A stretch of 64,000 bases of DNA from Propionibacteriaceae bacterium AM104-82 (GTDB lineage Bacteria; Actinomycetota; Actinomycetes; Propionibacteriales; Propionibacteriaceae): positions 62,001-126,000 of the forward strand of contig JAQDQK010000005.1 in NCBI GenBank assembly GCA_027658995.1, given 5' to 3'. Position 1 is the first letter of the stretch, and each line of letters starts with the position of its first letter. Shown here in pieces: positions 1-7,140 of this stretch. The notes under the pieces were generated by a model. The model saw only the letters and a program-made list of their open reading frames with translations, ran no database searches and had not been told where the DNA came from. Position numbers and translations under genes: made by a program.

Positions 1-582
1 GCACCGCTCGGCGAAGTCGGCGTCGCCGGAGAAGCAGTGCATCACCACGGTGTCGGGCAGGCCCTCGTCGTCGAGCACCCGCAGGATGTCGTCGTGGGCG
101 TCGCGGTCGTGGATCATCAGCGCCTTGTTGTGCCGCTTCGCCCAGCCGATGTGGGCGCGGAACGAGCGTTCCTGCGCGGCACGACCCTCGGGTTCGTGGG
201 TGCGGTAGTAGTCGAGGCCGGTCTCGCCGACGGCGACCACGACGTCGCGCCCCACCCGGTCGTCGATCACGGCGAGGTCCCGGTCGAGTGCCTCCTGGCC
301 GCCGCGCAGGAAGGCGCGTGCGGCGTCGTTGGGGTGCAGCGCGATGGCGGCGCGGACCTGTGGGTCGCTCTCGGCGAGGTCGACGGCGAACCTGGCGCCC
401 TCGACGTCGCAGCCGACCTCGATGACGCGGGTCACGCCGACCTCCCGCGCGAGCCGCAGGTTGTCTGCCACCGGCAGCGACGAGTACTGGCGGGTGGAGT
501 CGAGGTGGGTGTGGTTGTCGATGACGGGGCGCGGCAGCGGCTCAGGCAGCGGCGGCAGGCCCAGTTGTTCGATCACACTCAT
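1..582 (-). CDS. tatD: TatD family metal-dependent hydrolase (3'-truncated by window edge)
   Basis: This is the N-terminal 194 residues of a TatD-type hydrolase; the C-terminus lies beyond base 1. The ATG is at 582-580. The metal-binding HxHxD signature appears at about residues 24-28 (IDNHTHLDS). Further on are the family segments GETGLDYYR and the MIHDRDAHDD/HCFSGD stretch, which carry more metal ligands. TatD enzymes are cytoplasmic Mg-dependent 3'-5' exonucleases or D-aminoacyl-tRNA hydrolase-like proteins. The start overlaps the rsmI stop as ATGA, so the two genes are translationally coupled. The rsmI-tatD order is common in actinobacteria. The call is firm; the exact substrate is not visible. 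Confidence 0.93.
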   Translation of the reverse strand, partial: MSVIEQLGLPPLPEPLPRPVIDNHTHLDSTRQYSSLPVADNLRLAREVGVTRVIEVGCDVEGARFAVDLAESDPQVRAAIALHPNDAARAFLRGGQEALDRDLAVIDDRVGRDVVVAVGETGLDYYRTHEPEGRAAQERSFRAHIGWAKRHNKALMIHDRDAHDDILRVLDDEGLPDTVVMHCFSGDADFAERC

Positions 583-1427
583 CGCGACTCCTTGTCGGCC
601 AGCGCGGCCGCATACAGTTCTTTCCGGTTTGCGCCGGTCAGCTTCGCGATCTCTCCGACCGCGGCTGACAGTTTCGCACCCTCTGCGACGCGCTGCCGAA
701 CCATGCCGAGCGCGTCCTCCACCGAGGTTGGCTCAAGGTCGGCTCCGGAGACGACGACCGTCACCTCGCCGCGCACGCCGTCGGCGGCCCAGTCGGCCAA
801 CTCGGCGAGCCCGCCGCGGCGGATCTCCTCGTAAGGTTTGGTCAGTTCGCGGCACACGGCCGCCCTGCGGTCCTCGCCCAGTTGCGCGGCGGCGTCACGC
901 AGGAACGCCTCGAGCCGGTGGGGGGCCTCGAAGAAGACCATGGTGCGGGGCTCGGTCGCCAACTCCTGCAGGCGGCGGCTCCGCTCACCGGACTTGCGCG
1001 GCAGGAAGCCCTCGAAACAGAACCGGTCGACCGGGAGCCCGGAGACGGCGAGCGCCGTCAGCACCGCCGACGGGCCGGGCACCGCGGTGACCCGCAGCCC
1101 CGCGTCGATGCATGCGACAACGGCGCGGTAGCCGGGGTCGGACACCGACGGCATCCCGGCGTCGGTGGCGAGCACCACGCGTTGTCCGGCCGCGACGGCG
1201 TCGACCAGTTCGGCCGTCCGGGAGGACTCGTTGCCCTCGAAGTAGCTGACGACGCGCCCCTGGGGTTCGATGCCGAGGCGCTTGGTCAGCGTCACGAACC
1301 GTCGGGTGTCCTCGGCGGCGATCAGGTCGGCCTCGGTCAGCGCCGTGCGGAGCGATTCGCTCGCGTCGGTCGAGGAGCCGATCGGGGTAGCGGCCAGGAT
1401 GAGGGCGCCACTGAGCAGGGGTTGCAT
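579..1427 (-). CDS. rsmI: 16S rRNA 2'-O-ribose C1402 methyltransferase RsmI
   Basis: RsmI uses SAM to methylate the ribose of C1402 in the 16S rRNA decoding centre. The 282-residue protein has the normal family length. The N-terminus (LILAATPIGSSTD) is the tetrapyrrole-methylase-fold start. IAAEDTRR, the SDAGMPSVSDPG-like segment (TDAGMPSVSDPGY) and the VTAVPGPSAVLTAL motif are diagnostic. The C-terminal 60 residues form the usual small helical domain. The ATG at 1427-1425 is preceded by a TAGGCT hexamer and six bases, so the mRNA is probably leaderless. It is divergent from pmt with only 11 bp between annotated starts, and coupled to tatD. Confidence 0.95.
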   Translation of the reverse strand: MQPLLSGALILAATPIGSSTDASESLRTALTEADLIAAEDTRRFVTLTKRLGIEPQGRVVSYFEGNESSRTAELVDAVAAGQRVVLATDAGMPSVSDPGYRAVVACIDAGLRVTAVPGPSAVLTALAVSGLPVDRFCFEGFLPRKSGERSRRLQELATEPRTMVFFEAPHRLEAFLRDAAAQLGEDRRAAVCRELTKPYEEIRRGGLAELADWAADGVRGEVTVVVSGADLEPTSVEDALGMVRQRVAEGAKLSAAVGEIAKLTGANRKELYAAALADKESR

Positions 1428-1431
1428 GGCA

Positions 1432-1443
1432 TCAGCCTATGAT
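1432..1443. promoter_or_regulatory. Overlapping bidirectional -10 elements for rsmI and pmt
   Basis: On the minus strand TAGGCT (1437-1432) ends six bases before the rsmI ATG. On the plus strand TATGAT (1438-1443) ends seven bases before an in-frame GTG at 1451 of pmt. Spacings of 6-7 nt place transcription starts at or next to the start codons, as in leaderless actinobacterial genes. The two hexamers abut. Confidence 0.5.
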
Positions 1444-3007
1444 GCTTCCTGTGGTGACGACCCTGCAGGCGCTCGATGATGGCCGACTCCGCGACCGCGC
1501 CGCTGGCTGGGTCGTGACTTTGACGATCACGCTGCTGACCTTCGGGCTGCGGTTCTACAACCTGGGCTTCCCGAACAAGATCCTGTTCGACGAGACCTAC
1601 TACGCCAAGGACGCGTGGGCGGTTCTGCAGAGTGGCTACGAGCGGAACTGGACGGACGGCGCCAACGACCTGCTCGTCAACGGCGACACCAGCGGCATGC
1701 TCGACACCGCCGAGTTCATGGTGCACCCGCCGCTCGGGAAACTGCTGATCGGCGCGGGCGAGTACCTCTTCGGCATGAACGCGTTCGGCTGGCGGTTCGC
1801 GTCGCTGATCTTCGGCACGCTGCTGGTCTTCTTCACGATCCGGATGGCGCGGCGCCTGTCGCGCTCGACGCTGGTCGGCGCGATCGCGGGCATCCTGCTT
1901 ACCTTCGACGGTCTGGCGTTCGTGATGAGCCGCCTTGCGCTGCTCGACATCTTCCAGGCGACGTTCGCCGTCGCCGCCGTGTCCGCGCTGCTCGCCGACC
2001 GGGACTGGTTCCGGCACAAACTCGCCGACTACCTGCGCAGGTACGACCTTCCCGACCTCGGCGGCCGGTTCGGGCCGCTGATGCTGTGGCGACCCTGGCG
2101 GATCGTGGCGGGCGTGCTGCTCGGCGCGTCCTGCGCCGTGAAGTGGAACTCGATCTACCTGCTGGCCGCGATGGGCATCCTCGTGGTGTTCTGGGACCTC
2201 GGCGCCCGCCGTCTGGCAGGCGCCGGGTCTCGCCAATGGTTCTCCCTGCTGGTCGACGCCCCCGGGGCCTTCGTCCAGTTGGTCGTCGTGGCCGTGCCCG
2301 TCTACGTCGCGTCCTGGTACAAGTGGCTGACGACGACGGGCGGTTGGAGCCGCGACTGGGGCGAGAAGAACCCGACCGACCCGTGGGTGCTGCGCTTCGG
2401 CGATGCGCTCGGGTCGCTGGTCCACTTCCACCAGGAGATCTACGGCTTCCACACCGGCGCCTACATGATGGGCGAGTCGGTGCACCCCTACGACGCGAAC
2501 CCGGCGGGCTGGCTGCTGATGCTGCGCCCGATCGGGATCGAGGCGGTCAACGACATCCAGCCGGGCACCGAGGGCTGCGAGGCGGTCGGCACCACCTGCA
2601 TGCGGATCATCTCCGGCATGGGCACCCCGATCCTGTGGTGGGCTGCGCTGGTGGCGATCGTCTGCGGAATCGTGTGGTGGGTCGGCGGGCGCGACTGGCG
2701 CTTCGGCCTCCCGCTGGTCGCGATCGCCGCGGTGTGGCTGCCCTGGTTCCAGTACACGGACCGTCCGCAGTTCTTCTTCTACGCGATCATGATCATCCCG
2801 TTCAGCGTGACGATCCTGGCGATGGCGCTCGGCAAACTGCTCGGGCCGGCGCTCAGCCCGCACCGGATGCAGCGCGCGATCGCCGTCGGTGCGTTGATCG
2901 CGCTGATCATCTTCAACTTCGCGTTCATCTACCCGATCCTGACGGCGGAACTCATCACCCGGACGCAGTGGTGGTGGCGCATGTGGCTCGGCAACGCCTG
3001 GGTCTGA
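1439..3007 (+). CDS. pmt: PMT family protein O-mannosyltransferase
   Basis: This is a polytopic GT39 enzyme that transfers mannose from polyprenyl-phosphate-mannose to Ser/Thr of secreted proteins, with the active site outside the membrane. The protein is about 520 residues. The first extracytoplasmic loop contains the catalytic acidic pair in LFDETYYAKDAW (about residues 46-57). A second conserved loop segment EFMVHPPLGK and about ten hydrophobic segments follow. The C-terminus ends in the typical WWWRMWL region. The longest start is ATG 1439, but GTG 1451 is at leaderless distance from TATGAT and may be the true start. Its position divergent from rsmI is the classic actinobacterial arrangement. 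Confidence 0.92.
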   Translation: MMLPVVTTLQALDDGRLRDRAAGWVVTLTITLLTFGLRFYNLGFPNKILFDETYYAKDAWAVLQSGYERNWTDGANDLLVNGDTSGMLDTAEFMVHPPLGKLLIGAGEYLFGMNAFGWRFASLIFGTLLVFFTIRMARRLSRSTLVGAIAGILLTFDGLAFVMSRLALLDIFQATFAVAAVSALLADRDWFRHKLADYLRRYDLPDLGGRFGPLMLWRPWRIVAGVLLGASCAVKWNSIYLLAAMGILVVFWDLGARRLAGAGSRQWFSLLVDAPGAFVQLVVVAVPVYVASWYKWLTTTGGWSRDWGEKNPTDPWVLRFGDALGSLVHFHQEIYGFHTGAYMMGESVHPYDANPAGWLLMLRPIGIEAVNDIQPGTEGCEAVGTTCMRIISGMGTPILWWAALVAIVCGIVWWVGGRDWRFGLPLVAIAAVWLPWFQYTDRPQFFFYAIMIIPFSVTILAMALGKLLGPALSPHRMQRAIAVGALIALIIFNFAFIYPILTAELITRTQWWWRMWLGNAWV

Positions 3008-3078
3008 CGACCGGTTGGCCATCACCCGTGCAGGCCGGGGCTTCCCGCGACTCTCGGGTGTCCGGTCACCCCTGGGCG

Positions 3079-3158
3079 TTGAGCAGCATTCTGGGCTCGT
3101 TCCCGATTCGAACGTTCAATCGTGACGAAGTCGCCAACCATTCGGGAATGCTGCTCAA
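3079..3158 (+). repeat. 80-bp inverted-terminus element, copy 1 (AGCAGCATT arm subtype)
   Basis: The ends TTGAGCAGCATT and AATGCTGCTCAA are perfect 12-bp inverted repeats. GAACGTTC sits at 3110-3117, 31 bases from the left end, preceded by GATTC. It lies in the 356-bp gap (3008-3363) between the convergent pmt and FAD oxidoreductase genes. I see no gene in this gap, only this element and copy 2. Confidence 0.8.
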
Positions 3159-3263
3159 CGCACGAGCAACCCAAGCAACCCGACGGCGTTGGGTCACATG
3201 AGGGCGAGCACGGACGGGACCGGGACGACATGGGGCGCGTCGTGATGGCCGGCGCCGTCGTGA

Positions 3264-3343
3264 TTGAGCAGCATCCGGTGCTCGATCCCGATTCGAACGT
3301 TCAACCCCGTCGGAACCGTCAACGAGTTACGGAAACTGCTCAA
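3264..3343 (+). repeat. 80-bp inverted-terminus element, copy 2 (degenerate arms)
   Basis: It has the same length and layout as copy 1, which begins 185 bp upstream. The left arm TTGAGCAG pairs with CTGCTCAA on the right (8 bp). The core GAACGTTC is at 3295-3302, again 31 bases from the left end, and the GATTCGAACGTTCAA stretch is shared with copy 1. The inner arm pairing has decayed. It lies in the same gene-free gap as copy 1. Confidence 0.72.
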
Positions 3344-3363
3344 CGCGAGACGCGACCCAAGCG

Positions 3364-4437
3364 TCAGCGGCGCCAGAGTCGGGTGGTTGCGGCGCGCAAC
3401 TGGCTGAGCGGGGGAAGCGCATTGGCCGAGGCTCGGTAGTCGGAGAGCAGGCCGAACAGGTAGAAGCCGCTCGCCGTCCCGTTCATCAGTTCCCCGCGAC
3501 CGTTGCCGCGGGCGTAGAAGCCGCCCGGGATCGCGGAGGCACCGACGATGGGGCGACCGTGGTCGCTCGGGTCGATCGCCAACCGTCCGACCTCGAGGTC
3601 GGTCGCCCGCAACCGGTCCGCGGCGTAGGTCCGCAGTTCCTCGCTCGCCGCGTCGATCCGGGACAGGGAGGTCTTCTGGCCGAGCACCAGGACGCCGTCG
3701 TCGACGGGGCGCACCATCCAGGCCGGGGAGTCGGCCTCGAGGCGTACCTCGTCGCGGCGCTTGGCGGGCACGCCGCGCACGACGGGCACCCACTGCACGG
3801 GTCCGACGCGCGCCGCGCGCCCCCATGGGCTGATCCCCAGCGTGTCGATCACCGCGACACCTGTGGTCTGGCCGGGCTCGCGCACCCAGGCCCGGTTGTC
3901 TCGGAACCGGACCCGCGTGATGCCCTCCCTGCGCACCAGGTGCGTCACGGTGACCGAGTCGACGACCTGCGCGCCTGCCGACACCGCCGCGGAGCGCAGC
4001 GACTGCGCGTAGGCGACCGGGTCGACGCACAACGCCTGCGTGACGATGGTGGCGCCGTCGGGTGCGACCAGCAGATCGGCGTCGACGCCCGCCTCGCGGA
4101 ACAGCGCGACGATGCGTCGGTTCTCCTCCTCGTCGGCACCCGGCAGCGACCGGTCCCTCAGCGGAAGCCGGGTGACGGAGTCGGCGGTGGTCTCGATCTC
4201 GGCCATGCCCGCGATATTGCGCTCGATGTGCTCGCGGGCGGCCGCCATGCCGTAGGCATGGGCCATGTTCGCGATTGTCGACGCGTGGCCGACAGCAGCG
4301 ACCCCGTGGCCGACCGCAGCGCTGCGACCCGTCGGGTTGGGGTCGAGGACGACGACGTCGTAGCCGGTCTCGGCGAGGCGCCTGGCTGCGGTGAGCCCGG
4401 CGACGCTCGCCCCCAGAACCAGTACGTCGTGCGGCAT
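3364..4437 (-). CDS. FAD-dependent oxidoreductase (DAO/GidA-like fold)
   Basis: The 357-residue protein opens with a Rossmann dinucleotide motif VLGASVAGLTAARRLAE (about residues 6-22), followed by an acidic strand end VVVLDPNP. A C-terminal FAD-contact segment (GRPIVGASAIPGGFYARGNGRG) resembles D-amino-acid-oxidase-fold flavoproteins. The middle section (PVVRGVPAKRRDEVRLE) is like the substrate domain of that fold. The substrate cannot be read from the sequence. TAGGGT ends six bases before the ATG, so the gene is probably leaderless. It stands alone: convergent with pmt (repeat-filled gap) and divergent from the uracil permease. Confidence 0.75.
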   Translation of the reverse strand: MPHDVLVLGASVAGLTAARRLAETGYDVVVLDPNPTGRSAAVGHGVAAVGHASTIANMAHAYGMAAAREHIERNIAGMAEIETTADSVTRLPLRDRSLPGADEEENRRIVALFREAGVDADLLVAPDGATIVTQALCVDPVAYAQSLRSAAVSAGAQVVDSVTVTHLVRREGITRVRFRDNRAWVREPGQTTGVAVIDTLGISPWGRAARVGPVQWVPVVRGVPAKRRDEVRLEADSPAWMVRPVDDGVLVLGQKTSLSRIDAASEELRTYAADRLRATDLEVGRLAIDPSDHGRPIVGASAIPGGFYARGNGRGELMNGTASGFYLFGLLSDYRASANALPPLSQLRAATTRLWRR

Positions 4438-4443
4438 ATCTCC

Positions 4444-4449
4444 ACCCTA
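4444..4449 (-). promoter_or_regulatory. -10 hexamer TAGGGT, leaderless start of the FAD oxidoreductase
   Basis: TAGGGT on the minus strand is followed by GGAGAT and then the ATG at 4437. No separate Shine-Dalgarno at a usual distance is seen. Confidence 0.45.
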
Positions 4450-4602
4450 GCCGGGCATTTCCCGCCGTCGACTCGGCCCCGCCGTTCGCCGTCAACGCGT
4501 CCATCGCCCCGCGCGAGACCTTCGCCACCCACCCCGGGCCGCGCGAGGCGGGGCGAGGACGGCGGAACCGCGCGCCCCCCGCACCCGGCCCAGACCCTTG
4601 CC

Positions 4603-4682
4603 TTGAGCATGTTTGGTAACTCGACGGGAATTGGAACGTTCAACCATGACGCGGACGCAAACGAGCAACCAAACATGCTCAA
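4603..4682 (+). repeat. 80-bp inverted-terminus element, copy 3 (GCATGTTTGGT arm subtype)
   Basis: The 15-bp perfect inverted termini are TTGAGCATGTTTGGT and its complement. GAACGTTC is at 4634-4641, 31 bases from the left end, in the context ATTGGAACGTTCAACC. The element lies in the 323-bp intergenic region 4438-4760 between divergent genes, upstream of the permease promoter. A gene 3' end is therefore not required for its placement. The rest of the gap shows no gene. Confidence 0.85.
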
Positions 4683-4760
4683 GGACCCACCATCCGCGGG
4701 CCGCGCGACGCGGACCCCTCGCGGACCAGTAGCATGCGGCGGACGAAAGGAACCTCCCCT

Positions 4761-6212
4761 ATGTGGAAGCTGCACAACCACGGCGTGCTCGAACCCGGCG
4801 CCGTCGTGAAACCGACCGAACGACTCACCTGGGGAAGGACCGTCGGGCTCGGCGCCCAGCACGTCGTCGCCATGTTCGGGGCGACCTTCGTCTTCCCGCT
4901 CCTGATGGGCCTCAACCCGCAACTCGCGGTGATGATGTCCGGCGTCGCGACGCTGATCTTCCTGTTCGTCGTCAAGCACCGGATCCCCAGCTACCTCGGC
5001 TCGTCCGCCTCGTTCGTGGGCGTCGCCACCGCGATCTACGCCAACGGCGGTGACCCCGCGACGCTGACCGGCGCGCTGTTCGTCGTCGGCCTGACGCTGT
5101 TCATGGTCGGCCTGATCATCCACTTCGCCGGCGCCCGCGTCATCCACAAGGCGCTCCCGCCCGTGGTCACCGGCGCCGTCGTGATGCTGATCGGCTTCAA
5201 CCTTGCCCCCGTCGTGGCGACGGTGTACTGGCCGGTCGACCCGTGGCTTGCCTTCGTCGTGATGCTGATCGTCGTGGCGCTGTCGATCGGCCTGCGCGGT
5301 TTCATGGGTCGCATCGCGATCTTCCTGTCGCTGGTGATCGGCTACGTGCTGAGCTGGCTGGTCGACCTCACGTTCGGCCCGCTGACCGCCGCCGACGGCT
5401 CCGAGGCCTACCGCGTGAACTGGTCGAAGGTCATCGAGGCCGACTGGTTCGGCCTTCCTCCCGTCACCGACCTGGCCAACTGGGCGCTGAACTCCCCCAC
5501 CAACGTGGTGGGCTTCCACCTGCCCCAGTTCAGCCTCGGCGCCATCATCATCGCGCTGCCCGTCGTGATCGCCCTGATCGCCGAGAACGCGGGCCACGTC
5601 AAGGCCGTCGCGGAGATGACCAAGGAGGATCTCGACCCCATGATGGGCCGGGCCATCGCCACCGACGGTGCGACCTCGATGCTTGCGACCGTGGTCGGCG
5701 CAGGCCCGACGACCACCTACGCCGAGAACATCGGCGTGATGGCCGCCTCGCGCGTCTACTCGACGGCCGCCTACGTGGTCGCTTCCGTCGTGGCGATCCT
5801 GTTCGGCTTCTCGCCCAAGTTCGGCGCGGTCATCTCCGCGACCCCGTCCGCCGTGCTCGGTGGCATCACCGTGGTGCTCTACGGCATGATCGGCCTGCTC
5901 GGCGCCAAGATCTGGCGCGAGAACAACGTCGACTTCGGCAACCCGCTGAACCTGATCCCGGCCGCGGCGGGCATCATCATCGGCGTCGGCAACGTGTCGG
6001 TACCGATCGGCGGCGACTTTGAACTGGGCGGCATCGCGCTCGGCACCATCGTCACGATCGGCATCTACCACCTGGCGCGGCTGATCGCCCCCAAGCAGAT
6101 GAAGGACGACGCCGACGGCGCGAGCCTCATCTACGCCTCACCTGGCATCTACGCGGGCGACCCCGATGACGACCCGATCGTCGATCCCGCAGAGGGCCCC
6201 AAGGGCCACTGA
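4761..6212 (+). CDS. uraA: Uracil/xanthine permease (NCS2, UraA type)
   Basis: This is a nucleobase:proton symporter of the NCS2/NAT family in the inner membrane. It has 483 residues and about 14 hydrophobic segments. Diagnostic stretches are GAQHVVAMFGATFVFP near the N-terminus, the ALIAENAGHVKAVAEMTKEDLDP motif in the middle (the conserved Glu lies in AENxGH), and GAGPTTTYAENIG followed by the IGLLGAKIWRENNVDF region. The start at 4761 is chosen over 4734 because a GAAAGGA Shine-Dalgarno lies at 4744-4750. A TAGCAT hexamer at about 4731 could be the -10. The uracil specificity is inferred from overall similarity to UraA. Confidence 0.9.
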   Translation: MWKLHNHGVLEPGAVVKPTERLTWGRTVGLGAQHVVAMFGATFVFPLLMGLNPQLAVMMSGVATLIFLFVVKHRIPSYLGSSASFVGVATAIYANGGDPATLTGALFVVGLTLFMVGLIIHFAGARVIHKALPPVVTGAVVMLIGFNLAPVVATVYWPVDPWLAFVVMLIVVALSIGLRGFMGRIAIFLSLVIGYVLSWLVDLTFGPLTAADGSEAYRVNWSKVIEADWFGLPPVTDLANWALNSPTNVVGFHLPQFSLGAIIIALPVVIALIAENAGHVKAVAEMTKEDLDPMMGRAIATDGATSMLATVVGAGPTTTYAENIGVMAASRVYSTAAYVVASVVAILFGFSPKFGAVISATPSAVLGGITVVLYGMIGLLGAKIWRENNVDFGNPLNLIPAAAGIIIGVGNVSVPIGGDFELGGIALGTIVTIGIYHLARLIAPKQMKDDADGASLIYASPGIYAGDPDDDPIVDPAEGPKGH

Positions 6213-6218
6213 TCGTCT

Positions 6219-6251
6219 GGGCCCGGTCCGCAGCCCGCGGGCCGGGCTCTT
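6219..6251. terminator. GC-rich hairpin between convergent uraA and ROK kinase genes
   Basis: A strong hairpin built from GCCCGG-type arms (6221 onward, partner near 6241-6247) is followed by CTCTTTC. It sits in the 64-bp gap between two converging genes and could serve both. The T-run is short. Confidence 0.5.
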
Positions 6252-6276
6252 TCGCGTCCGGAGGACGGCCGCGTCG

Positions 6277-7140
6277 TCAGGCACTCAGCCAGTGGGCGGC
6301 GCCGAGCATCGGGGCGTCGTCGCCAAGTTCGGCACCTCGCACCACGATCTCCGGGTGGGACTCCCGCAGCAGCGGCACGAAGAACTCGTCGATGAGGCCC
6401 CAGGAGCGGGCGATGGATCCGCCGAGCACCAGCGCCTCCGGGGCGAAGCTGTCCAGCCAGGGCGCAAGGCCGCGCGCCAGGTCGCGGTAGGCGTCGGAGA
6501 AGACCGCCCGCGCGTCGGGCTCGCTCGGCACGGCGGCAGCGATCTCGCCGACGTCTACGAGGCGCCCCGTCCTGACGAGGTACCGCTCGATGAGCGCCCG
6601 CCGCGAGAACGCGTCCTCCAAGGGCTGCCCGTCGAGGCTCGCGAGGAACAGCCAGCCGTGGGGAGGGACCCGGTCGCCCGACTCGACGACCCGTCCGTGG
6701 TCGACGAAGGCCGAGCCGAGGCCGGTGCCGAGCGTGACGAACAGCACCCGGTCCGCACCCCCTCCCGCGCCGAACTGGGCCTCGCCCAGCCCGAAGGCCG
6801 CCGCGTCGTTGAGGAAGCCGCAGCCTGTCATCGTGTCGATCCGCTCGACGAGCGCCGCCCCCAGGTCGACGTCCTCCAGCGCGTGGAACTTGTCCGCGCC
6901 CCGGAAGTCGCCGACGCCTCGCTCGTAGTCGAATGGGCCGGGCATCGCGACGGCCCACCGGGTGGGTTCGGGCAGTGGCAGCCGCCTGGCAACTTCAGCC
7001 AGGCGGCCGACCACCGCCTCCTTCGACCCCGCCGAGTCCAGTGGCTCACGCAACCGCTCCCCCACGACACCGCCGACAGGATCGACGAGCGCAGCGGCCA
7101 CGTGCGTGCCACCGACCTCCAGGACGGGGACGTTCCTCAT
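6277..7140 (-). CDS. ROK family sugar kinase (glucokinase/mannokinase/fructokinase-like)
   Basis: The 287-residue actin-fold kinase is predicted to phosphorylate a hexose with ATP. Phosphate-binding loops are visible: VLEVGGTHVAAALVD at residues 6-20 and VTLGTGLGSAFVDHG in the middle. The catalytic Asp is in FLNDAAAFGLGEA. The C-terminal VLGGSIARSWGLI is the adenosine loop. The usual ROK zinc signature (His then CxCGxxGC) is absent; its place is taken by PPHGWLFLASLDGQPLEDAFS, so this is a zinc-less ROK. ATGA overlap with the upstream mannose-6-phosphate isomerase gene implies a mannose/fructose context. Confidence 0.85.
   Translation of the reverse strand: MRNVPVLEVGGTHVAAALVDPVGGVVGERLREPLDSAGSKEAVVGRLAEVARRLPLPEPTRWAVAMPGPFDYERGVGDFRGADKFHALEDVDLGAALVERIDTMTGCGFLNDAAAFGLGEAQFGAGGGADRVLFVTLGTGLGSAFVDHGRVVESGDRVPPHGWLFLASLDGQPLEDAFSRRALIERYLVRTGRLVDVGEIAAAVPSEPDARAVFSDAYRDLARGLAPWLDSFAPEALVLGGSIARSWGLIDEFFVPLLRESHPEIVVRGAELGDDAPMLGAAHWLSA

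Noticed and set aside
3079-3343. Reading the 80-bp elements as ordinary terminators
   Set aside because: One copy lies between divergent genes, the arms are separated by about 50 bases, no T-run follows, and the core is conserved away from the stem.
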